From Desulfotignum sp. (GTDB lineage Bacteria; Desulfobacterota; Desulfobacteria; Desulfobacterales; Desulfobacteraceae), in NCBI GenBank assembly GCA_011389555.1, contig JAABUD010000225.1:17918-81917 (forward strand): a DNA stretch of 64,000 nt, in the 5' to 3' direction. Position numbers and translations under genes: made by a program. Of the stretch, positions 16,830 to 24,961 are shown in pieces (the first letter of the stretch is position 1; every line of letters starts with the position of its first letter). The notes beneath the pieces are model-generated. The model saw only the letters and a list, made by a program, of their open reading frames with translations, was not told the origin of the DNA and made no database searches.

Positions 16830-17768
16830 TCACTCCCGCAGCAGCTGCAGGGTATGAGGAATCAGGATCGTTTCCGGGTCATAGGATTTTTTGGCCTGCC
16901 GAAGCCCCCGGATTCCCAGATCCTGTTCCCGGTTGATATACCGGCACCGGTCCCTCAGATACAGGGCGGTCTGATGATTGATCACCTGGGCCGCCCCTTT
17001 GAAGTCATAATCGGATTTTTCAAACTGCACATTGTAGGTATCCGGGTTCAGCGGACTGAAAATGGAAAACGCGGCCATTTGATCCCCCACCATCAAGGCG
17101 AGCCCTTCCAGACCCAGCGAATCAAAATGCAAAAACGCTTTTTCCATGGCTTCGAACTCGGTGGCCAGGCCGGAAGACACCGGTTTCTGACGTGCCAGCT
17201 GATCCCGGGCCATGGCCCGGGCCGTCACCTGTTTTTCCGATGTCAGCACCGTTACCCGGAAATCTGGATAGGTCCGCTCGAACTGGGATATCAGATTTTT
17301 CTTTTTGTGCAGTTTCGGCGTGTTCAGGCGGCACAGCTGATCCACATCATAAATATATTCAGCATAGTCCCGCTCCGGGTGAATGGAAAAATACTGCTCG
17401 CACCGGGGATACGCAGTTATATAACTTTTGTGCACCAGACCGATATCCGGGACCAGACCATCCCGCATCAGTTCCCTGCCCAGTTCCGCCAGTTCCGCCG
17501 GGGGCAGCGGTTCCCCCAGCGGCATGAACGCACACTGATTCACGCCGTCATAAATCACCAGCCGTCCCTTGAACAGGCGCCAGGAATACCTGTACACCTC
17601 CTGCCAGCAGAACAGATTGGCAAAATTGTATTCACAGGACTCGGGCGCGTATTTATCGATATAGATCTGAACCATCTGCCGGTCGTCCAGTTCGAACCTG
17701 CCGGCCGTCGGAAAGCAGAGGGTCTGTTGAAAATCAGAACTCACATAGGTGTCACACCGGTTATACAT
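16830..17768 (-). CDS. DUF2156 domain protein (phosphatidylglycerol lysyltransferase C-terminal-like)
   Basis: The 312-residue protein matches the DUF2156 family, a GNAT-like acyl/aminoacyltransferase fold related to the C-terminal domain of MprF. Recognisable stretches are YSWRLFKGRLVIYDG, KLHKKKNLISQFERTYP and the end INREQDLGIRGLRQAKKSYDP. There are no membrane segments, unlike MprF. The substrate is unknown. AAAGGA lies 7 bp before the start, which directly follows the GNAT gene, so the two acyltransferase-fold genes are co-transcribed. Confidence 0.85.
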   Translation of the reverse strand: MYNRCDTYVSSDFQQTLCFPTAGRFELDDRQMVQIYIDKYAPESCEYNFANLFCWQEVYRYSWRLFKGRLVIYDGVNQCAFMPLGEPLPPAELAELGRELMRDGLVPDIGLVHKSYITAYPRCEQYFSIHPERDYAEYIYDVDQLCRLNTPKLHKKKNLISQFERTYPDFRVTVLTSEKQVTARAMARDQLARQKPVSSGLATEFEAMEKAFLHFDSLGLEGLALMVGDQMAAFSIFSPLNPDTYNVQFEKSDYDFKGAAQVINHQTALYLRDRCRYINREQDLGIRGLRQAKKSYDPETILIPHTLQLLRE

Positions 17769-17771
17769 AAA

Positions 17772-18203
17772 TCATTCCTTTAGTCTGTATGGCGTGTGGC
17801 CGGGCATCGGTCTGAACCCCAGCGATTCGTAAAAACTGCCGGTGCCGGGTTCACCGATCAGGCCGATCCAGTCCACACCATGTTTCTTGAGGCCGGTGAT
17901 CAGTGTGTGAATGATGTGTCTGCCGACACCCCGTCCCCGGTAATTGCGTAATACTGCCACATCCTGAATATATCCGTCACTGATCAAATCCGACAACGCC
18001 CGTCCCATGCCGATCATTCTTGTCCGGTCAAACGCGCCCACAAACAGCGCAGAATCGGGAACGATCCGGGATAAAAATTCAGGATGCCGTTCACACGCCG
18101 GGTCCCACCATCCCGCATCTTTGTAAAGTGCCATCAGATCGCGGGGATCCGCTGTCTGCAAAAACCGGCACCTGACCACCGGGTACGAATCCGGATCATC
18201 CAT
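17772..18203 (-). CDS. GNAT family N-acetyltransferase
   Basis: This 143-residue protein has the GNAT fold core: YIQDVAVLRNYRGRGVGRHIIHTLI contains the acetyl-CoA pyrophosphate-binding R/Q-x-x-G-x-G/A loop (RNYRGRGVGR), and FYESLGFRPMPG is the usual C-terminal strand. It would transfer an acetyl group to an unidentified amine. It begins 1 bp after the glyoxalase II-like stop codon and ends 3 bp before the DUF2156 start, inside a four-gene operon. Confidence 0.88.
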   Translation of the reverse strand: MDDPDSYPVVRCRFLQTADPRDLMALYKDAGWWDPACERHPEFLSRIVPDSALFVGAFDRTRMIGMGRALSDLISDGYIQDVAVLRNYRGRGVGRHIIHTLITGLKKHGVDWIGLIGEPGTGSFYESLGFRPMPGHTPYRLKE

Positions 18204-18204
18204 A

Positions 18205-18903
18205 TCAAAACGCCTGCATCAGAGATTTGAAGCGCTGAATTTCCGTGTCACAGGGAAAATGGCGCTGGGTGAGTTTATCGATCATTGTTTTGTGGTTGAA
18301 TCGAAGAAAGGGGTTGACCCGCCGTTCATCCGCCAGACAGGAAAAGACACGGTTTGGATCATATTTGTTCACGTAACGCACTATACCGGGTGTGTCCGGA
18401 TCGATGGCCTGGGCGATTTCCACGGATTCTTTCACATAGTCATGGCCTGCAAAAACCCGGGTGGTGCCGGGAAATGCCATCAGTTTTTTCAATGAATGGT
18501 AAAATGCATCCAGATCGTTTGAAAAACAATTCCCCACCGTGGCGTTGAACAGGGTGTCACCGGTCACCAGAAAATCATTGCCTGCAAAACAGACATCATC
18601 ATGGGTATGGCCCGGGGTGGTGATGACCGTCAACCGGTCGTTGTCCAGAGCAATGGTATCGTTGTCCGAAAAATTCCGGCAATCCAGGTACCCGGCATGG
18701 GTTTTTTTCAGCATTCGGTCATTGCCGCAGGTATGGTCCGGGTGAAGATGGGTGTTGGTCACCTGGCTGATCCTGATATTCCGGTGCCGGGCAAACCCGA
18801 GCATGTCATCGACCGCACCCGGATCGATGGCGATGCCGCAGGCACCTGAAAAAACCAGGTATGCCAGATTGTCCGCCCCGTATCTGAACTGTTCAATCTC
18901 CAT
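18205..18903 (-). CDS. Metallo-beta-lactamase fold hydrolase, glyoxalase II-like
   Basis: The 232-residue protein has the dinuclear metal motif THLHPDH (51-57), followed by GHTHDD, FVTGDTLF-type (FLVTGDTLF) and AGHDYV, all metal ligands. The C-terminal NPFLRFN resembles the glutathione-contacting end of hydroxyacylglutathione hydrolases. It would hydrolyse a thioester such as S-lactoylglutathione or an analogue with another thiol. ATG 18903 was chosen for the GAGGA 5-6 bp upstream; it overlaps the acidic-protein gene by 11 bp. An upstream start at 18984 is rejected. Confidence 0.85.
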   Translation of the reverse strand: MEIEQFRYGADNLAYLVFSGACGIAIDPGAVDDMLGFARHRNIRISQVTNTHLHPDHTCGNDRMLKKTHAGYLDCRNFSDNDTIALDNDRLTVITTPGHTHDDVCFAGNDFLVTGDTLFNATVGNCFSNDLDAFYHSLKKLMAFPGTTRVFAGHDYVKESVEIAQAIDPDTPGIVRYVNKYDPNRVFSCLADERRVNPFLRFNHKTMIDKLTQRHFPCDTEIQRFKSLMQAF

Positions 18904-19297
18904 CATCTTCCTCGGTATCATCGCCTTCTTCGTAGGCATCCAAATCGACCCGGTGATCGATGTTGTCATCGAATTTGTCGTCATAAATATCGGTCAGAGC
19001 ATCCTCATCCACATCCGGGTCGACAAAATCCACGTCCGGGAGTTCGCCCAGGTTGAACTCTTCAAACACATATCCGATGGCATCCCGCAAATTGCGCTCA
19101 AAACTGTCCGCATAATCCCCATCCGAATCCGAAGAAAATTCATATTCTTCTTCATGCTCTTCAAGCAGTTCCGTCAGTTCGGATGTAATGGCATCCGGAT
19201 CATCCATTTCCTCACTGTAGGAGTCGATGATCTCACTGAACAGATCAAACAGATCGAACGCATCCACTGCTTCACTGATTGTCATCCATTTTGACAT
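18893..19297 (-). CDS. Highly acidic hypothetical protein
   Basis: I do not recognise this 134-residue protein. It is extremely rich in Asp and Glu, especially in the second half (for example DPDVDEDALTDIYDD), with few Lys or Arg and a tail of almost pure acidic residues. A start of MSKWMTISEAVDAF is preceded by GGAGG at good distance. There is no signal peptide or membrane segment. It is first in an operon with the glyoxalase II-like, GNAT and DUF2156 genes. The composition suggests a soluble cation-binding or protein-interaction role, which is speculation. Confidence 0.7.
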   Translation of the reverse strand: MSKWMTISEAVDAFDLFDLFSEIIDSYSEEMDDPDAITSELTELLEEHEEEYEFSSDSDGDYADSFERNLRDAIGYVFEEFNLGELPDVDFVDPDVDEDALTDIYDDKFDDNIDHRVDLDAYEEGDDTEEDDGD

Positions 19298-19357
19298 AAA
19301 ACCGCCCCTCCAAATATTTCAAACACACACCCGTAAAAATTCAAAGTCATATCATCA

Positions 19358-19385
19358 ATGATAAGAATAAACCGTTTTGTGTCAA
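19358..19385 (-). promoter_or_regulatory. Promoter for the acidic protein-gloB-like-GNAT-DUF2156 operon
   Basis: On the minus strand, TTGACA (19385-19380) is followed after 16 bp by TATCAT (19363-19358), a near-consensus promoter. The -35 overlaps the last codons of the hybrid kinase gene, so this operon can be expressed independently of the tmc operon upstream. Confidence 0.6.
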
Positions 19386-20875
19386 ATGTCAGATGTTTTT
19401 TTTGGAATGGCAATGGTAAATTCAGTAAATTTGCCGGGCACTGAATCCACGTGGATTTCACCCTGATGCTGCTGTACGGACCGACGGGCAATGAAAAGGC
19501 CCAATCCAGTGCCTTTGTTCCCTTTGTCGGAATAAAACAGGGAAAAAATCTTTTCCCGGTATTCCTTGTCAAGGCCGTTGCCATTGTCTTTGAATGTAAA
19601 CAACACCTGGTGAGACGTTTCCATGACCTGGATCTGAATCGTCAGGTTTTCCCGGTCATTTTTCACGCGGATACAGGCATCCACAGCATTTTCCAGAATC
19701 GCCAGACAGGCGCCGAACAGCATGGTTTTATCCATCATGACATAAAAACCGGTGCTGGGCTTGGGGGTGTCCAGAATCAATTCGATACCGGCTTTCTGAA
19801 TGCGGGGATCCACCGTGGTCACGAGTTCCTGAATAAAATCGAACACAGATACCGGCTGCATCTCCGGGGTCCGTTTTTTGGAATGAAACAGGATGTCCAG
19901 CACCATCTGCCGGATCATGGCGATTTTTTCCCGAATGATCTCCCAGCCGTCCGCAATCTTTTGAAAATCCTTTTTTTCAAGACCGGACCGAATCAGGTAA
20001 TCCCCCCCGTCCAGCCCGGTAAGCAGCCCTTTGATGCCGTGGGAAATGGAGGAAATATGCAGGCCCAGGGTTGCCAGGTGATCTTGCAGCTGGTTTATGA
20101 CCGTGATGTCCGTACACATTTCCATGACCTGTCTGATCCGGCCGGTGTCATCCGGAATAGCCGATGTCTGTATGAAAAACCGCCGGACACTGCCGTCTTT
20201 GAGGGTGACATCCATTTCCGACGTGTGAGACCGGCCGTCCACAAAGGTCTGCTTCACCGGACAGGTGTTACAAGGGATTGACCGCTGTTTGTGCATCTGG
20301 TAGCAGCACATGTTTGGATGATCGCCGAACTGCTCCTTGAACCGGTTGTTGGATTCCACGATTCGAAAATTTTCGTCCAGAATGGTGATAAAAGCCGGGG
20401 ATTCGTTGAACAGCTGGATATACCGTTTTTCCGACTCCGCCAGTTTCCGGGTTTTTTCGGCCACCAGGGTTTCCAGATTCCGGGTATGGTCCGCCAGTTT
20501 TTCCCGGGTACTGATCCGGTCCCGGGCCCGTTTCAGGGCGATCTCAAGCACATCCTGATTAACGGGTTTGGAAATGAAGTCCACCGCACCGATTTTCAGG
20601 CTTTCAATGGCCAGGCTGGCATCCCCGTATCCGGTGATCATGATCACCTCGATATCCGGAAACGACTGTTTGACAGCTTTGAGCAACGCCATGCCGTCCA
20701 TGCCGGGCATCCGGATATCGGTGAGCACGATATCGGGTTTGCGGGTCTTGACCATGTCAAACCCGCTCAGGCCGTCTGCCGCCGTGTACACCTCATACCC
20801 GGCATCCGTCAGGGTGATTTCCAGGACATCCAGAATTCCTTCTTCGTCATCGACCACCAGAAGCTTATTTGTCAT
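19382..20875 (-). CDS. Response regulator-PAS-histidine kinase hybrid protein
   Basis: The 497-residue cytoplasmic protein has an N-terminal receiver domain (about 1-120, phosphoacceptor D53), a charged coiled linker, a PAS domain (about 150-265) and a C-terminal kinase part. The candidate phosphorylated His is H279 in ISSISHGIKGLL. ATP-binding boxes ENAVDAC, DNGNGLD and GTGLGLFIA are present. The PAS domain has a Cys/His cluster (CC at 190-191, H195, C202, C205), which may bind metal or sense redox. It is last in the tmc operon, 13 bp after a receiver-only regulator, a likely partner. Confidence 0.88.
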   Translation of the reverse strand: MTNKLLVVDDEEGILDVLEITLTDAGYEVYTAADGLSGFDMVKTRKPDIVLTDIRMPGMDGMALLKAVKQSFPDIEVIMITGYGDASLAIESLKIGAVDFISKPVNQDVLEIALKRARDRISTREKLADHTRNLETLVAEKTRKLAESEKRYIQLFNESPAFITILDENFRIVESNNRFKEQFGDHPNMCCYQMHKQRSIPCNTCPVKQTFVDGRSHTSEMDVTLKDGSVRRFFIQTSAIPDDTGRIRQVMEMCTDITVINQLQDHLATLGLHISSISHGIKGLLTGLDGGDYLIRSGLEKKDFQKIADGWEIIREKIAMIRQMVLDILFHSKKRTPEMQPVSVFDFIQELVTTVDPRIQKAGIELILDTPKPSTGFYVMMDKTMLFGACLAILENAVDACIRVKNDRENLTIQIQVMETSHQVLFTFKDNGNGLDKEYREKIFSLFYSDKGNKGTGLGLFIARRSVQQHQGEIHVDSVPGKFTEFTIAIPKKTSDI

Positions 20876-20888
20876 AATTGTGCAACAA

Positions 20889-21239
20889 TCACACGCCCAG
20901 AACCGCCTTTACTTTGGCAAGGACTTCATCGGTATCGAAAGGTTTGGCAAAAAACGCTTCTGCTTTGGGAATGGAATGGGTCCGGCCGGACAGTCCGGAG
21001 ATGACAATCACCGGGGTGGTATGCCCTTTTTTCGAAATTTTTCTGAAAAACCGGGGACCCCATTCTTCAGGCATTTCCAGATCCAGGGTGATCAGGTCGG
21101 GCTGCTGGTCCAGAAACACATCCATGGCCTGCTTGCCGTCATCGGCGATACAGGTGTCGAATCCATTGTCTTTGAACAATGTTTCCAGGTACCGGGTAAT
21201 GGCTGGATCATCATCCACGATCATTATTTTTTTTGTCAT
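20889..21239 (-). CDS. Single-domain response regulator (receiver only)
   Basis: This 116-residue protein is a CheY-like receiver with no output domain. The acidic pocket IVDDDPA and phosphoacceptor D53 in TLDLEMP are intact, as are the Ser/Thr (VISG) and Lys (AKPF) positions. AAGGAG lies 5 bp before the ATG. It sits 10 bp after tmcA and just before the hybrid kinase, suggesting that the two form a phosphorelay attached to the Tmc complex. Confidence 0.9.
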   Translation of the reverse strand: MTKKIMIVDDDPAITRYLETLFKDNGFDTCIADDGKQAMDVFLDQQPDLITLDLEMPEEWGPRFFRKISKKGHTTPVIVISGLSGRTHSIPKAEAFFAKPFDTDEVLAKVKAVLGV

Positions 21240-21249
21240 GGTGGTCTCC

Positions 21250-21639
21250 TTATTCCTTGACGTGACATTCGCCGCACAGTACCGGCCCCGTGCCCCGGTC
21301 GAAATGACAGTCTCTGCACAGGTTGTGATAGGCGGCTTCCAAAGGCATGGGATTGTCCGGTACCGGTTTGAGGCTGTGGCAGTCTATACAGTATAAGTCC
21401 TCGCTGCTGTCACCGGGCACGAGTTCGCCGTTTTCATAAACATGGTGGCAGATGCTGCAGTCGTCATCCAGAAACATCATATGGTCATCATGGGGAAAGA
21501 CGGCGCCGGGTCGTTTCGGTGATTCAAACGCCCAGGGATCCAGCCGCTCCAGATCCTGTCCGGCATAACTGCAAAAAACGGGCAAAAGCGCGGCAACAAC
21601 GACACTCAGAACGATAATGAAGCGATGTTTACATGTCAT
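21250..21639 (-). CDS. tmcA: Tetraheme cytochrome c3 TmcA (type II)
   Basis: TmcA is the periplasmic, membrane-associated acidic tetraheme cytochrome of the Tmc complex, which accepts electrons from type I cytochrome c3 and hydrogenases. The 129-residue precursor has a signal peptide of about 26 residues. Four CxxCH heme sites lie at C61, C84, C108 and C122, with additional His residues (H50, H53, H66) for bis-His ligation. ATG 21639 was chosen because it directly follows the tmcB stop (TGAC ATG) and gives a normal signal peptide. Confidence 0.9.
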   Translation of the reverse strand: MTCKHRFIIVLSVVVAALLPVFCSYAGQDLERLDPWAFESPKRPGAVFPHDDHMMFLDDDCSICHHVYENGELVPGDSSEDLYCIDCHSLKPVPDNPMPLEAAYHNLCRDCHFDRGTGPVLCGECHVKE

Positions 21640-21640
21640 G

Positions 21641-22999
21641 TCATGCCCCCGGCTCATACATCTTTTTTTCCATGGTTTCATATATCAGATCCCCCAGAAA
21701 TTTGATCTCCATCTTCAAATCATAGTGCTGGATGATATCCTCCAGCCCGCTGTGACAATTGTGACAGGGAGCGATGAGCACTTCGGCTCCCGTGGCGGCG
21801 AGCTGTTCCGCCTTGACCCGGTTGTTCACCATGCGTTCCCCTTTATAGGGAGGGCCGCAGTTGATGACCCCGCCGCCGGCCCCGCAGCAGTAATTGTGTT
21901 CCCGGTTGGGCACCATGTCCACAAAATCCTCGCACACCATGTTCACCACTTCTCTGGCCTTGTCATGCAGTCCCCGGCCCCGGGATACGTTGCAGGGATC
22001 GTGCAGGGTCACCTTTTTTTTGTATTTTTCCTGGATGGTGATCCGTCCCTGTGTGAGCAGTTCATGGTAAAACGCCAGTGCATGCACCACCTCGAAAGGC
22101 GGCATGACCCATGAATTCCAGCGGTTGCCCATGTCGTACACCGACCGGAACGCATGACCGCATTCCCCCATGACAATGCGCTTGACCCGGAGTTTGGCCG
22201 CCGTTTCAAAAAACGCCCGGGCGATGCGGCCCGAAATTTCATTGTCACCGGTGTACATGGCCATGTTGCTGTTATCCCAGCCCGGCGTGGCGGGCATGGT
22301 CCAGTTCATGCCCGCCGCGTGCATCATGGCGGCGGCCTGATAAAGCAGTCCGGCCTGAAATTTGGGTTCCGGCGCGATCACGGAATACATGATATCCGCC
22401 CCAACCTTGTCCAGGGGAATCTCCAAATCCTCGAACTCATCTCTGGCATCTTCTTCCTGCCATTGCAGTGTGTCGATCCATTCATCATCTTTGACCCACA
22501 TCTGATTCAACGTGACAGAATGGGAATTGACTGTATCCTGGATATACTGGGGAGTGATTTCCAGTTTATGGCAGATTCTGCGCACCAGCAGCATCAGATA
22601 GGCGATATCGATGCCAAAGGGACAGTACATGGCACACCGTTTACACACATTGCATTCCAGATGTGAAATCCGTACGGCCCGTCTGAGAAACGCTTTGGAA
22701 ACATTGCCGTCTTGTTTCAGCATCTCCCAGATGGTGTTTTTCACCTTGGCTGCCGGCATGAACTGCGGATCCCGGTCATTGGATAAAAAATAAGCGCATG
22801 CTTCCGCACACAGACCGCAGCGCATGCAGGTTTCCACATACGCTTTGAACCGGGGACCGGTTTCTTTTTTCAAAACCTGTTGAATGACCTGTTGAATCCG
22901 CTCCGGCGTCAATCTTTCCAGGCCGGATTCAATGGCCGGGTCCGTATTTTTTTCAACGGATGAGGGGTCGTCTGTCATGGGTTTATCCTTTGTTTGCAT
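21641..22999 (-). CDS. tmcB: Tmc complex subunit B, HdrD/DsrK-like iron-sulfur protein
   Basis: TmcB is the cytoplasmic iron-sulfur subunit thought to pass electrons between the membrane and a disulfide or sulfite-reduction partner. The 452-residue protein has two ferredoxin-like clusters, CMRCGLCAEAC near residue 58 and CNVCKRCAMYCP near 115. C-terminal CCG-type cysteine motifs follow (GECGHAF, HDPCNVSRGRG, NYCCGAGGG, PCHNCHSG) as in heterodisulfide reductase subunit D. AGGAGG precedes the ATG by 7 bp. It lies 15 bp after tmcC. Confidence 0.9.
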   Translation of the reverse strand: MQTKDKPMTDDPSSVEKNTDPAIESGLERLTPERIQQVIQQVLKKETGPRFKAYVETCMRCGLCAEACAYFLSNDRDPQFMPAAKVKNTIWEMLKQDGNVSKAFLRRAVRISHLECNVCKRCAMYCPFGIDIAYLMLLVRRICHKLEITPQYIQDTVNSHSVTLNQMWVKDDEWIDTLQWQEEDARDEFEDLEIPLDKVGADIMYSVIAPEPKFQAGLLYQAAAMMHAAGMNWTMPATPGWDNSNMAMYTGDNEISGRIARAFFETAAKLRVKRIVMGECGHAFRSVYDMGNRWNSWVMPPFEVVHALAFYHELLTQGRITIQEKYKKKVTLHDPCNVSRGRGLHDKAREVVNMVCEDFVDMVPNREHNYCCGAGGGVINCGPPYKGERMVNNRVKAEQLAATGAEVLIAPCHNCHSGLEDIIQHYDLKMEIKFLGDLIYETMEKKMYEPGA

Positions 23000-23014
23000 T
23001 GATTTCCCTCCTGC

Positions 23015-23674
23015 CTACCAGTCTTTTGCATGTCTGACATGGCCGAATTCAGATCCCATGTAGGCCCGGGTCAAAGGAGCGGTGAGCATATGGGAAAATC
23101 TGGAAAACGGGATGATGATCAGCATCAGTTCCCCGGACAATATATGTAACACCGTGATCCACCGGTAGGCAATCCACTGGTGGTAAGCCAGAAACCCGGT
23201 CAGAAAAGGCAGCAACACCACCAGGATCAACACGTAATCCATGGCCCCGGTCAGATATTTCACCTCCGGCACCCTGAAGCGTCGAACGGCAAAAAAAATC
23301 AGCGCCGCAATCACCCCCACGGTCAACACGTCCGCCACCGGATCGTTCAGGGCCGGCCAGGAGACCTGAAACGCTTCATTGATCAGCACGATATGGGATG
23401 CCAGAAACAAAGGAACCAGAAACAGCAGAATGTGAAACAGATAGGATATGCCGTAATAGACCGGGCTCATTCGGGCACTTCTGGGCAAAAAAGGAATCAT
23501 CCAGGCCCCGATGGAACGCAGGCTGTGTTTGAGTGTCACATAGGAATAAATATTGGGTTCCTTTTGATGGACAGCAACAAGAATCCCCACCAGTTTACCG
23601 GTCAGGCCGCCCAGAAATATGATAACCGATATCCAGACCATCGGGCCCATGATAAAGGCGATAAAACTGTTCAT
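23015..23674 (-). CDS. tmcC: Tmc complex subunit C, NarI/DsrM-like membrane cytochrome b
   Basis: TmcC is the integral membrane subunit that carries electrons across the membrane through hemes b. The 219-residue protein has about five transmembrane segments. Histidines positioned in or near membrane segments (YLFHILLF, ASHIVLI, VLHILSGELMLIIIPFSRFSHM) are candidate heme ligands, as in NarI-family subunits. It is co-transcribed between tmcD and tmcB. Confidence 0.88.
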   Translation of the reverse strand: MNSFIAFIMGPMVWISVIIFLGGLTGKLVGILVAVHQKEPNIYSYVTLKHSLRSIGAWMIPFLPRSARMSPVYYGISYLFHILLFLVPLFLASHIVLINEAFQVSWPALNDPVADVLTVGVIAALIFFAVRRFRVPEVKYLTGAMDYVLILVVLLPFLTGFLAYHQWIAYRWITVLHILSGELMLIIIPFSRFSHMLTAPLTRAYMGSEFGHVRHAKDW

Positions 23675-23703
23675 TGCATGCTCCTTTTAAAAATTTGCCG
23701 CAG

Positions 23704-24945
23704 TTACACGCGGATGATCCGGCGTTTGTAAATGCCGTTCTCGATGCCTTTGAGCAACACGTTGGATCCGTCGGGACTGATCACCGGATCAGCCATGAAA
23801 CTGAACCCGGATGCCACCACTTTTTGATTGACCACCAGTTGATACCGGCCCTGTTTCTGAATGACCACCGCCACCACACGGCCATCTGAACTCAGGCAGG
23901 GAACAAACACCATATCCGCCGCCATATTCCAGGGAACCTGATTGACGGCCAGGTCCCAGACATCTTTGTGTTTGTATACCGCTGCCAGACTGGATCCGTC
24001 CCGGGAAAAATGAATATCGGAAATCATTGTGTCCCAGGATACCTGCCACACCGTATCATTCACGGCCACGCTCCAGCGGCCGTAATGGCTGGAAACAATG
24101 GCCGCCACATCCGTGCCGTTGGGAGACAGGGTCAGATGCCAGAGCTGATCATACCGATTCTGCCAGAACGGGGCATCGTTTTTATACAACGCCCATTTCC
24201 CGTTGACGCGCACCGGAGCCAGCAGCGATGCCTCATCCAGAAATTCCGGTTTCCACACCGATTCAAACCGGTTGTCCCACAGGGTGTCATTCTGGACGAT
24301 GGCATATGATTCGCGATCCGTTCGAACGCCGTATCCGATCTGTCTGCCGGCAGCATCAAAGCTGATATCCCAGATATTCAAAAACCGGCGGCTTTCAGGG
24401 GTTCCATTGCAGGCAACACTGAAAATGCCTTTCTTGAAGGCATCCACATCCGCTCCCGGCATGGATGCCACCTGGACCACGGCCGCAGACGTGCCGTCGG
24501 CAGCCATGATCGCACCGGTCAGATTTTCATACCGGTTTTCCCAGGGCGTGTCGTTCACTATCACCCCGTATTCGGAATCGGTCTGAAACACGGCCCCCAG
24601 AATCCGGCCATCCGGACTCTTCATCATCTGCCAGATAAAATCGCACCATTGGGTCCATTCCTGCCCGTTCACCGCCATGGTCCATTCTTCATCCCGGGCC
24701 ACAAACGCGGCAAATCCGTTGTCGGAAACAGGCGTCAGGCTCCAGGCTTTTTCATATTCTCCCTCCCAGACCTCGCCGTTCACACAGACATTGAACGCCA
24801 TTTCATCCAGATTGACAACAGCGGCAATGGATTCTCCATCTTGACTCACCTGCGGGGCCTGGACCCAGTTGAAACGGGATCGCCATTCATCAAACGGTAC
24901 TTCCTTGAGTTCCGTGTCCCAGTCCCACGATCTGTTTTCATTCAT
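23704..24945 (-). CDS. tmcD: Tryptophan-rich TmcD-like protein
   Basis: TmcD is described as a tryptophan-rich, cofactor-free subunit of the Tmc complex. This 413-residue protein has about 22 Trp. It repeats a module of roughly 45-50 residues resembling W-x-V-x-V-N-D/G-x-x-W-x-x-R/E-Y/F, for example AIVQNDTLWDNRF and WSVAVNDTVWQVSW, which suggests a beta-propeller. There is no signal peptide, so it is probably cytoplasmic. ATG 24945 was chosen for the GGAG 6 bp upstream; a longer ORF start at 25053 overlaps the NifU-like gene and is rejected. Confidence 0.85.
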   Translation of the reverse strand: MNENRSWDWDTELKEVPFDEWRSRFNWVQAPQVSQDGESIAAVVNLDEMAFNVCVNGEVWEGEYEKAWSLTPVSDNGFAAFVARDEEWTMAVNGQEWTQWCDFIWQMMKSPDGRILGAVFQTDSEYGVIVNDTPWENRYENLTGAIMAADGTSAAVVQVASMPGADVDAFKKGIFSVACNGTPESRRFLNIWDISFDAAGRQIGYGVRTDRESYAIVQNDTLWDNRFESVWKPEFLDEASLLAPVRVNGKWALYKNDAPFWQNRYDQLWHLTLSPNGTDVAAIVSSHYGRWSVAVNDTVWQVSWDTMISDIHFSRDGSSLAAVYKHKDVWDLAVNQVPWNMAADMVFVPCLSSDGRVVAVVIQKQGRYQLVVNQKVVASGFSFMADPVISPDGSNVLLKGIENGIYKRRIIRV

Positions 24946-24961
24946 AATTTTCTCCAAATCC

